Source: Norana najaformis
Taxonomy: Eukaryota > Annelida > Clitellata > Crassiclitellata > Hormogastridae
NCBI GenBank assembly: GCA_964023275.1
Contig: OZ029927.1
Coordinates: 1,434,817 to 1,498,816 of the forward strand
Direction: 5' to 3'
Length of the DNA stretch: 64,000 nucleotides
Shown here one piece after another: positions 22,201 through 31,130 of this stretch (within the stretch, counting starts at the first letter, position 1; each line of letters begins with the position of its first letter). The notes below the pieces were generated by a model that did not search any database, was not told the origin of the DNA, and saw only the letters and a program-made list of their open reading frames with translations. Position numbers and translations under genes: made by a program.

Positions 22201-24556
22201 TATATGCAGATCTACATGCATACGTGGTCAAGGTTTGTATCTGTCAGAGAAATAATAGTTAGTTCAGCTCAATGGCTTTCCAGTTCATTAGAATGCGTTA
22301 GGTTACAGGGAAAGTCGATTAGGTTAATCGCAAAGTAGGTTCGGTTAATCACAAGGTAAGTTAGGTTTATCAATCACAAAGTAGTTTAGGTTAATTGCAG
22401 AATGGGTTAAGTTAATCACAAAGTAATTACTTTGTGTCAAGCGTCATTGGTTTAAATTCCTGTTGATTGATTTTGAAGGGAGATTGTACGTGCGTTATCC
22501 ATCTGTGGCATATCTCCTAATGAAGATACGCCAATACTGACGCAGATCAAGACGGAGGTCAGACGGCTGGGTACAAACGAAAACATCCAGCTGCACATCT
22601 TGGCCAATGAAGCTGAAGAGAATTATGAAGGCAACAAAAGAAAGCTGATTTACCTGGATCCAAACAAGAAGCAGGTATGGTATCTGTGCTGGAACGCGCA
22701 GGTATGATCTGTCAGTGCAGGAAAGCAAGCGTGTACAATATTTGTGCTGAACTCATGTATAGAATGGGAATGTGCTTCCCGATTTACTTTTGGTTGAAGA
22801 TCTGTCAATGGTGTGCCGTGTTAACCCCCTCTGCAGGTTCAGATTAGGGTCATATGGCAAAATTTGTACACTGACACCACTGTGAATGCCTCTGACCTTA
22901 TCCGTTCTTTATTTTTTGAAATGCTTGGACTACTGCAACACTTTTCTTGCGAAGTTCTAAATTAAGTCAGCTTCAATCTATGGTCGTAGCTACCTTGCAT
23001 AAAGCTCACATATTTTAAACATTGCGAGACACTTGCATGGGCTCCCATTTAAGATCCTCATAATGCATCAGGGAGTCTTTATGTTCCTGTCTCGAGCCAA
23101 CCAAGTCAACAAACATTTTGCTGCATGGCAGGGAGTCATGCGTTTGCACTGAACCATCCTTGTGGGATGATTTTACCACTGGAATTAGTTACAGAAACAA
23201 ATTCAATTTTATACTGTGAAGTTTGAAAGTACTTGCAGGTATGATATACCCAAGGAAAATGTTTGGTGGCAAATTACAGTTTGTAACTCAGATATTAATT
23301 GCCGGAAGTTTAAATGAGGCATTTTTTATTGCAATTTTAAATAACAAAGTTAAAATTCTATTCTCCATGAAATAGCCGTTTGTCTACAGGAAAGGCTGTT
23401 GTTCAGTTGATGTTATTGCTTTTGTGCATCAGCCAAATATCCTTCAACCACAAGATTAATGCCTTGGAAGACTGTTTAATAATAATAATAATAACAATAA
23501 TAATGACAGTTTATATAGCACCTTACCACAGCCGAGGCAGAAGAAAAAGGCGCTGTACATGAGTTCAAAAATCAACAACAGGCATATGATATCATAAAAA
23601 CATGTCTGGAGCCATGACTTGAATGTGTCCAGGGATGGAGGCAAATGTAGGCATGTAAATAGAGGCGTGTAAATAGAGGCGTGTAAATAGAGGCATGTAA
23701 ATAGAGGCTTGTAAATAGAGGCATGTGTAAAATAAGCAGTTGCCTAAATTCAGCTTTTGGTAACTCGTTAGCATGAGCATATTCAGTTGACATGGATTTT
23801 TTCCAGGAAAACTCATCTGCTTCAGAAAAGCGGAGAGAGCTGCAGATGCAGAGGCTAAAAGCCACCTTCAACAGCAGTCGTCATCCCTCATCTGCCCATC
23901 TTTCTGATCATGACTCAGGTGAAGGCCCAAGTTTCAAGACTGAGGCAGAGGATGATGAAAATGACATCATGACTTCTCACATCCAGGCCTCTACTCCGTC
24001 GTTCCTGAAGGATTATCTGGCACAGAGGGAAAAATCATCCGACGGTCCTTTCTCCATCCAAAGGGAATCCAGCAGCACTTCTGTCTTACACTGGACGAGG
24101 TCTGGAAAAAATATCTTACCAACTGAAGTCAATGCTGAAAAAGATTGGAAGTCAGTGGCTGCTGAAGCAGATGGAGACACTTCTGATGATGATAAAGGTA
24201 AAACAGGTGGCAGTTTCAGAAGTGGTGATAATGGGAATTCCAGCAATAATGATGTGAGCAGCCCATGTGGTACTACTGATGAGAACAACAATAGTGGCAA
24301 GGATAATATTATGAGGGAAAGTAAAACCAGTATCTGCAACGAAAACAGCGTCGCCGAAGGACTACCAGCCATCGACGTGAACTCGTCTTCCAAGACGGTA
24401 GAAGTGTATTTTGACAGAGATGATGAAGACAATGAAGAAGAGATGCAGAAATCGCCAGTGGACATTAAGAACAAGCCTGACGAGACCAAAACAGTCAAAG
24501 ATGAATTGGACGACTTGTCTGAATTAGGTTCCGATGACGATTCATTCATCTACTGA
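10273..24556 (+). CDS. HEATR4: HEAT-repeat protein, HEATR4-like (13 exons)
   Basis: Coding exons: 10273-11075, 11993-12132, 12679-12826, 13451-13658, 14821-14923, 16334-16626, 17274-17468, 18520-18624, 19628-19811, 21004-21189, 21634-21823, 22479-22674, 23807-24556. All introns are GT/AG and the frame is kept throughout, giving 1166 residues. The first methionine of the open frame, in the context ACAATGG at 10273, is used as start. The first five exons (about 460 residues) form a basic, non-repeat N-terminal half. Exons 6-12 encode amphipathic helix pairs typical of HEAT/ARM repeats, for example VRTAAAIVLYSLERPLPE, EVRRAAAHTLGQ and VRAEACHAITALQ. The last exon is a low-complexity acidic/Ser/Asn-rich tail ending in LGSDDDSFIY. 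This order matches what I recall of vertebrate HEATR4, a poorly understood protein. The upstream X-box hints at a ciliary role. The gene structure is firm; the family name is moderately sure. Confidence 0.75.
11130..11310. repeat. Degenerate TGAT-rich repeat in HEATR4-like intron 1
   Basis: Repeated TGATTGAT/TTGATTGG words, with a second patch at 11715-11830. Confidence 0.65.
11400..11630 (+). repeat. tRNA-derived SINE, family D
   Basis: Opposite orientation to 2195-2430: the AAGGTGCCTCTGAGCGTGAG head with a B-box-like stretch, then ATTTTAATCTCAGGCTTGCA and the GGCATGGCGCTCATTC block. Confidence 0.65.
13880..14160 (+). mobile_element. Decayed LINE 3' end in HEATR4-like intron 4
   Basis: The frame reads GLPSYLNTLLTPYHPPR, a hallmark of the C-terminal part of CR1/L2 ORF2, followed by interrupted frames. 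A direct repeat (GGTTCAGATCACGTGCCTTT at about 14016 and 14047) lies inside it. Confidence 0.6.
14465..14580. repeat. CATA microsatellite
   Basis: Impure CATA/CACA repeats in intron 4, just upstream of exon 5. Confidence 0.7.
15155..15325 (-). repeat. tRNA-derived SINE, family A
   Basis: Reverse copy of the 3137-3320 element, ending TCGGATACCATGCC. It is preceded by an (ATT)n microsatellite at 15120-15150. Confidence 0.7.
15640..15965 (-). repeat. Disrupted SINE B copy
   Basis: The TTTCCCACATCCCATAAAG end (about 15640) and AATGGGTGAATCCCAAAG body match family B. The head appears, broken, at about 15900-15965. Confidence 0.5.
16020..16210. repeat. (CATA)n microsatellite in HEATR4-like intron 5
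   Basis: About 190 bp of CATA/CATG tetranucleotides ending about 125 bp before exon 6. Confidence 0.85.
16932..17105. repeat. (TATG)n microsatellite in HEATR4-like intron 6
   Basis: About 175 bp of TATG repeats between exons 6 and 7. Confidence 0.85.
17623..17669 (+). repeat. 47-bp direct repeat, copy 1
   Basis: Identical over 47 bp to 18217-18263 in the same intron; begins CATGCAACCACTAC and ends TTCTTAGGTGC. Confidence 0.85.
18217..18263 (+). repeat. 47-bp direct repeat, copy 2
   Basis: Second exact copy of the unit at 17623-17669, 594 bp further on and about 260 bp before exon 8. Confidence 0.85.
18735..18902 (+). repeat. SINE A fragment
   Basis: Contains GAGCAGGCGGCTTGTAAC, the B-box-like GGTTCAAGCC, and a TTAATAAATGAAGAAAT tail. 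The first part of the head is lost. Confidence 0.65.
18955..19355 (+). mobile_element. Decayed LINE 3' end in HEATR4-like intron 8
   Basis: Encodes GSAPSYLRDFCISVS, SASLGLLTVPRMRT, QSRSFAYVGPNSWNRLS and then a stop, closely parallel to the end of the LINE at 46690-48830. It ends ACAAATGTCAGATTACAA. A 5'-truncated, dead copy. Confidence 0.75.
20605..20900 (-). repeat. tRNA-derived SINE, family B
   Basis: Full-length reverse copy, from AAGTATCCCATATCCCAC through the body to GATAGACCACCGTG, in intron 9. Confidence 0.75.
21190..21480. repeat. (CATA)n microsatellite next to HEATR4-like exon 10
   Basis: Nearly 290 bp of CATA/CACA repeats starting right after the exon 10 donor site. Confidence 0.9.
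21925..22080. repeat. (TATG)n microsatellite
   Basis: TATG with a short TA tract at 21950-21965, in intron 11. Confidence 0.85.
22298..22440. repeat. Minisatellite, about 22-bp unit
   Basis: Five to six imperfect units built on TTAATCACAAAGTAGGTTAGG in intron 11, close to exon 12. Confidence 0.7.
22915..23080 (+). mobile_element. Highly decayed LINE remnant
   Basis: The frame reads LDYCNTFLAKF, then stops, then a CTTGCATGGGCTCCCATTTA stretch. This fits the LDYCN...LHWLP pattern downstream of the CR1/L2 catalytic core. Confidence 0.5.
23638..23728. repeat. 14-15 bp minisatellite (about 6 units)
   Basis: Tandem AGAGGCRTGTAAAT units ending about 80 bp before the last HEATR4-like exon. An (AAT)n run lies at 23477-23502. 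Confidence 0.85.
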
Positions 24557-25639
24557 AATCGCACGTGGAATTTACACAACAAAAATAATTTAATTCAAAT
24601 TGTGGTATTGATTTATTAATATTTTCTGTGTTAGTGTGCAAATCCTAATGCATTGTTTCACTTAGGATGATCATTTTCAGACTAATCAATTACAGCACCA
24701 CATACTGTGTAAGGCACTAAAGGGTGCTATACTAAGTGCATTGATAATGAAAGGCTGTGCAATGCTTGGATTGCTGGTCCTGTTTGTGCTGCAACTAAAA
24801 ATTCTTCTAGTGCAGGACTGTGCCTCTGGGCCCAACAGTTGAAAGAGCAAAATCAAGAGCACAAATCTTTCTTGAAAGTTTCAATGATGCACCACTGATT
24901 CAACTCCAGATTACAACAGTGACATGTATCTGCACATTTATATAGTGCCTTTTAAATGCCTTACGATGGTGCTATATAAATGTCCAGATATATGATGCCC
25001 TTCAAGGTATCTTACAAATATGATGAAATTGCTTTGTATTAGCACTGATGAGGACGATGAGGAGGAGGAAGAGGAGGAGAAAGAGAAGGAGGGGTAGAAT
25101 ATCTGAAGTAGGTATAGAAGGAACCTGGTGTTAACAGTATTACTGTTGTCATAAAATATTTTTGTTCATGTTTTTGCTACGAGTGCTAGCATTCATATCA
25201 TGTAGCAATCCATATAGTATTGCAATTAAATCGTTCAAGTCGCTTATTAGTGATTTCTGTTCAAAACCAGATGTGAATGTGAGGTAGCCTACTTCTGACT
25301 GGATTATTATTTATTAAGGAATATTTTGAAATTCTTTTTAAAATATAAATGTCTATCATTATTGGAATAGTTACATTTAGTGTAGTCAGTGCACCATTTT
25401 CAGACATATTTTTGATATTAACATTAAAGACAGTAAAATAACTGATGATAATGATCTCCACCTGTGACTGCTGCTGTTCCCTCAGCTTAAAGCCCTTAAT
25501 GCAGATATTGAAACCATTGGCCCTGGCTATTTTGCAAGTGAATGCAATCGTTTATGTTAATGGATGTATGTATGTGTGTATGTATCAGGATACTGAATTT
25601 AGCGCATTTTAAGTACCTCACTTGACTACCTAACTGATC

Positions 25640-25895
25640 AAAACAAGTCATTGGGGCTGTCCAAAGATGCCATGTCAAGAACCAAGTCCGGTTGCCAGAA
25701 GACCAGAGAGACAAGGGGGAAAAGAACTGTAGGGTGGGTTGTGGTTAAGCTGAGAGAAATGGGAAAGCAGCGGATTGGATGGATCAGGGTAGCATTCGAG
25801 CCTCTCCTGAGATGCTTACTGTGTAGGGACCTTAAGCAAGTCCTTCACTCACAACTGCTCATCGTTGTGGCGTTTACTAAATACAGAAATAATAA
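25640..25895 (+). repeat. Family E repeat joined to a SINE A fragment
   Basis: Family E (GGGGCTGTCCAAAGATGCC...) covers 25640-25790. A family A body (GAGCCTCTCCTGAGATGC) follows without a gap. The same kind of E unit at 50290-50500 shares the ACCAGAGAGA and GATGGATCAGGGT blocks. The intergenic flanks 24557-25640 and 25900-26560 hold only a GA-rich patch (25045-25095). Confidence 0.6.
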
Positions 25896-26564
25896 TGTAT
25901 CAGCTGTCTTCGTACAGTCCGCTATGGAATCGATGTCGCATCACACCTGCCAACGAGAAGCTCTCCGAAACGGAGAGTAGTTTTCCAAAAGTGCTTTGCT
26001 GCAGAAGACACGTGTGGTACACGTAGGCTCTGATGTACATTGACCGGTCTGTGCGTCTGAATCGATGGAAATAAGAGAGCTCCGAATATTGACGAAAACC
26101 GCACAAACTGTGCGTAGGCTCAAAGACTAACTCCGGAACCTAAGACGCAGAACACAGGTGAACTTGTAGATGCCTTAGACAAATCTAGATGCACTGCGTG
26201 TAAGGTCCTCCGTCGTACGGCTTCTCGTAACTACTCAGAAACTCAAACACATTTGTCATTCATATCATCTTTGTCAAACGTGTCTGCTCTGCCATGACCT
26301 ATCGTGGAATCTGTTGTGCACACAGTCCACTACCAGCGATCGTTGCATGCAGCGGTTTAAACCAGACCGTATAAATCAGGCCGTATGCCTTCATCGATAG
26401 GTAGACCTGTCGCTTAAAGGCGTATAAGCAGTAGGCCTATTTAACTGCATGCCCTGTGTATATAATGTATTTAAATATTATAACGTGTAGGACTGTTTGT
26501 GTCAGAATGTTTGTATTTGTGTTTGCGTGCACGAAGTCTTTGTATGTTATTATTTCTGCATTTA

Positions 26565-26735
26565 TTAAGAGCCACTACCTAATGGCTAAGTATCAATCGA
26601 TGGCGCTGAGCAATTGTGAGTGAAGGACTTACTCAAGGTCTGTATACAGTGACCGCTTAAGGGAAGGCTCGAACCCGTACTCTCCGCGTTGCAAGCCGAG
26701 CGCTCACCAATAATCGGCCACCGTGCCCCACAAAT
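26565..26735 (-). repeat. tRNA-derived SINE, family A
   Basis: Full-length reverse copy ending TCGGCCACCGTGCCCC. Confidence 0.75.
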
Positions 26736-27299
26736 GTATGTGTTTTGGCCTAATGCGACTACCTGCCTCTTTGGCCTGCCTGCCAGCCTGTCTGTCTGTT
26801 GCAGTCGGAATGACTAACCCACGCAAACACCGACGGACACACAATGTTTAGACATACACACGCGCTGATATGCAGCAACACGAAGTAGACTCAATAATAC
26901 ATTTAAACTCCTCGTTACTGATTAATTTTCTGTAAGATCCCTAAGCCTGTAAGCCTAGCCTAATGCTTCAGCCAATCAGCAGATCGACTAACATAATTTA
27001 TGCAAATTTCGCTTTCGTTTTTCAGGAAACATACTGATACGCATTAGGCCTACGCGCCTTACTGGCACAAGTTCAGGAACGTATGATTTCTTATGATATG
27101 GTCTAAGCTAAAAGTATGATTTCACATATCGCCTCATTGTGTGTGCCAAATAGAATATGAGAAGGCACTATTGTGACGTAGGCTTCTATAATGTAGTGAG
27201 GTAAGTCCATAAGTAAATAATGGTTTTTATAATGTCATCTATGGCGTTTTGCCGTGTTGAGTCCTCAGCTTCCTAGTATTACGTTGTCTTTCGTCTTAA

Positions 27300-27951
27300 C
27301 CCCTTTAGCGTGGATCCCGAGTATACTCGGGGTGGGGAATCCGTTCCCATAGCGTGGATCCCGAGTTAACTCGGGTAGGGATAGTATTCACCACCCAGTA
27401 GGCGTAGAGCCCGGATAAACTCAGAATAACGTCAGAAGGCCATGGCTGTTGTGCAGGGGAAGTCACAGAATATGCTGTAGTAGCCCTATAGCAGCCTGGA
27501 CCTAGTTACATCATCACTGGCGGCTGCTAGCCGGCTGCCCTCGGTGCCGTATTGTAGGTCAAAATGGCAGGTCGCTTGATGTTGGACTGTGTCCTGTCCC
27601 ACGCTTTGAAATTTATCACACCAAGTTCATTTATTGACATACATTGCGACTGTTACTTTCCTATCATAAGTCTATATTCTGTCTGGTGCTGGCCAAAAAT
27701 TTTGACATGCTTGGTGCTTGACGGGTGTTCTTCTTCTATTGTATGCCTGCCGAAAATGTGAGGAAAATTTCTATTCAAGTGAAAAAAGCAAAACAAAAAT
27801 TTTTTTTTGATGACGGTAAAATGCACGAAAACTTATAAGATTATTTCCAGAAAAATCATAGTATCATTATAACAACAATATCTGGAAATTTTTTTGGAAA
27901 AAAATTCCACCCTGGCAGAGAGTTAAAAAAAATAATTCCACGCTAAAGGGG
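27300..27951. mobile_element. piggyBac-type MITE with TTAA target duplication
   Basis: A 652-bp unit is bounded by perfect 15-bp inverted ends: CCCCTTTAGCGTGGA on the left and its complement on the right. TTAA flanks both sides at 27296-27299 and 27952-27955, the target-site duplication of piggyBac transposases. Just inside the left end the motif GTGGATCCCGAG occurs twice, each time as part of a palindrome (CCCGAGTATACTCGGG at about 27328 and CCCGAGTTAACTCGGG at about 27370). There is no transposase frame, so it is non-autonomous. Confidence 0.85.
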
Positions 27952-28804
27952 TTAAAATATCTGCTGGTTTGCATTCCGAGCAGATAACTGTAGAGTGAAT
28001 CTGTTTACTTCCAATTTGCTGTTGTTTGACTTGCAGTTCGCACGAATTCTAGCTTTGATTTTGAGTTTGATTTTGAAATCGTTAGCCGGCCATTGAGAAG
28101 ACGCCATGTCAGACGGTATTCATGATGTTGCAGCTACCATCATATGTGCTTTGCATCGATTTCTTTCGTAAGATGCTAGTCTAGTCCCAGTCTGTGGATG
28201 TAGGATTAATTGTTTCTTTAAGTGATCAGAACAAAAAACCATCACAGGCATGTGAATAGTAGCCTTCTTTTAGCTACTAGCTCTAGCTTACTTTGTTGGC
28301 CTATTTTTCAGCTTCGACATCAACGAATACAACGGCAGTGGCAGAAGTAGTATCCCTACCAGACAACATTTCTACCAGCAGAAGAGTTCAGCGGTAGCAG
28401 GCTAGCAAGCAGGTTTCTTTTGGTCTACAGAACATTCACAGGAACCAGTCAGTATAGGTATGCTATGTGCTGAAACCTGTTTTGCCAATGCTGGACCAGT
28501 AGGCTTATTTGCCAAAAATGTCATTAGGCCTACAACTATTTTGTAATATTATTTTCGTTAGGCCTATCTTTGATATATTGTAAGTCATTAAGTCATAAGA
28601 AAGCAGAAGTATCTTGCTAAGAGGCAGATGCTCGGCTGGCGCCCAACGAAAACGTGGTTGGTGGAGGCAAATCCCAGTGAAGCGGACGCTTAGACCTTTG
28701 AGAGGCATGATGCAGTATTCCAATTATCTGGAGGCGTTTGTGTATTGATGAAGGCGGAGTGAAATGTATTAAAGCAGTTCGTCTAGTTTTATTTGGGCTA
28801 TGAC

Positions 28805-28895
28805 TGAGGAATTTCTTAGTGTTTTTCTCAGTCTCTACATTGAGTCTCTATTATTGAGGAAATTCTTAGTGTTTTTCTCAAACTAGTAAGGCGAT
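28805..28895 (+). repeat. Short direct repeat
   Basis: Two copies of a unit of about 28 bp containing TTCTTAGTGTTTTTCTCA, about 50 bp apart. The surrounding 27956-29100 shows no gene. Confidence 0.7.
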
Positions 28896-29104
28896 ACCCC
28901 ACATCCACTGGGCAGGTTTGCTAGAGGGGAAGCAAATTTCCTCTGCATGAAATTTCAGGTATCTAGTCTCGTCTTCCTAACACAGAAATGCCTTCGCTAT
29001 CAAATGTTTCTGCCTCTGCCTTTCTCTCCCTTTCAGTTCCTTAGTCTACGTCTTTTTCACAAATTTATTTATATTATCATGCGATTATATTATTGTTTAA
29101 GCAT

Positions 29105-29185
29105 TTATTAAGCGCCACTATATAATGAATAAGCATCAGTTGATGGCGCTGAGCAATTGTGATTGAAGGACTTGCTCAAGATCCA
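29105..29185 (-). repeat. SINE A tail fragment
   Basis: Contains GCATTTATTAAGCGCC and TGATGGCGCTGAGCAATTG, the reverse of the family A body. Confidence 0.6.
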
Positions 29186-29257
29186 AACATAAGCTATTAT
29201 CTGCGCAATACGCGTAGATTTCGGTCTCTAATGGCGTTATGCCATTACGAGCAATGA

Positions 29258-29352
29258 TAAAAATTATAGCCCCATGCACTTAAATTCACACAAAAATTAT
29301 AAACCCATGCATTTAAATTCATACATAAAAATTGTAGTCCCATGCACTTGCA
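29258..29352. repeat. Tandem repeat, about 32-bp unit x3
   Basis: Three diverged units with AAAATTRTARYCCCATGCA and a TTAAATTCA part. Confidence 0.75.
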
Positions 29353-29574
29353 TGCATACAGGTTAAGGTAGCAATCGTGTTCACACGCCTCTTTAGAAAC
29401 TCTTCAAAAGCTAGGCTCAGAGTTCGATGGACCTTGTAACAAGCACATACACGACCACAGCAAAGAGGCTGATACGGGCATATACCAACGTAAGGTCGTA
29501 TTAATGCATATGCATGTATGAGCAGCTAAGCATTCTAGACGTAGACCCTATGTTAGTGTGCGACATGTATAGAT

Positions 29575-30270
29575 GTTTGTAAAACGCGCAACTCGTCTTA
29601 TCGGCTTTACAAGATAGAAATATAGGCAGAAGCGTCGGCATGGTTTTGAAAGTGGTGGGCAAGCCAGAAGTTCCAAACAGTCCTCTTTCACAGATCCTAT
29701 CCTGCACCCTTCTTCCTCTTATCCCTCTTTCCGCTCCAATGCCAAACATTACCCACCGTAGCTGCCACGCTGTCTTTGCCTGACTCTTAGATCTTGACCT
29801 GGAACCGAACACTTTCGCCTATCGATTTTGTGTTGACTGAGCGTCTGTGATATAATCTGGTCCCCGTGACTTGGCTTTCGTTGGGCGCTGTAGAAATCTC
29901 GGGATTACGATTACGATTCTTTGAACCAGTAGGCCTAGGCTAGTGGAGCAGAATCGGGATGATTCACCAATCAGAACTGGCACTTAAATGTATCCACAGT
30001 ATTCAGATTTGCTCCCAAAATGCATAAAAACTGCTGGCGTACAAGGCTTTAAAAAATCTCCGCAAATCTAAATTCACTCCGCTGTCGCGGTGACTCTAAA
30101 CAGGTCAACTAAACACCTCACTAAAACAGTTAACTTAATATCAGAAAAGACTTAAGATTGCCTTAAAAAGTCAGGTTGGTATGTGGTCCTGGAAAGTTAC
30201 ATGGTTCATTTTAAGCGTAACGGTGTTTTCTATCTTGTGAAGCCGATAAGACGATATGTGCTTTTTATTA
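29575..30270. repeat. Inverted-repeat element with nested LINE tail
   Basis: Arms of about 45 bp at 29579-29625 and 30222-30268 are complementary around CGTCTTATCGGCTT. A LINE tail of family C, plus strand, is nested at 29680-29915. Possibly an old foldback or MITE element. Confidence 0.5.
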
Positions 30271-30737
30271 TAAAGATAACATTTAATAAAGTACCAATAC
30301 AACGTTACTTAGCATAGCAAGGGTTTCAAGTGATTCAGAAGACCTTTGATCTTTGTTAGAACCACAAAAATTACCGGGATTGCTTGATCAGTAGCCAGTC
30401 CTTCCTAGCTTCCTCTTCAAAGCTTTTATAAAGTCTACTGAGACACCCAAACCATTTCACAAGTACCCAGCACTTGCGTTGAGGAATTTCCACGCTTGTG
30501 AAGCATGTAGGTCATGCGAAGCCCAATGGAAATTGTTAAGTAGGCTTCGTGTAGGCCTATCCTACATGCGATATTGCTGTTAATGGCGTCAATAGTTATT
30601 ACGTTATTATCATTTGTCAGCTTGGCGTATTATACTCGTATGCGAAGAGCCTTTCATTTTAAATACAGGCCTACATATCCGTTAGCCAAGATAACGTCTT
30701 CCTGGTTGCATGCTTGAGTACAAACTATTTTGCCAAC

Positions 30738-30945
30738 TCGTAATCTCGAGATTTCTACAGCGCCCAATAAAAGCTAAGTCGCGGGAACCAGCTTATTCAC
30801 AGGCGCTCAGACAAAATAAAATCGATAGGCAAAAGGGTTCGGTTCCGAGTTAAGATCCAGCAGACAGTCGGACGGTGCTTGAAATTGAAGCGATAAGAGA
30901 GATAAGGGGCAGAACAATAATCAGGATAAGATTTTTGGAAAAGTA
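30738..30945 (-). repeat. LINE 3' tail fragment (family C)
   Basis: Reverse copy of the 5220-5490 tail, starting CGTAATCTCGAGATTTCTAC and ending at an AAGATTTTTGGAAAAG block. Confidence 0.7.
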
Positions 30946-31130
30946 ATGTAGATAATGGGATAATTGTTTTAACTGATAATCTGTTTCAATTCAAACCCAA
31001 TAATCCTCTAAGATCAAATTATCTCATGGTATTTCTTCACAGTTATTCTTTCAGTTATATTCTAAAATCATGCATGGTGCTTGCAATCTTGTGTTGTCGT
31101 TCCAGCTAACATCGAATTACCCCGTGAACT

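Noticed and set aside
22298-22440. Interstitial telomere
   Set aside because: GGTTAG words occur only within a 22-bp unit; there is no run of TTAGGG.
24013-24549. 178-codon minus-strand frame
   Set aside because: Antisense shadow of the low-complexity Ser/Asp-rich last exon of the HEATR4-like gene.
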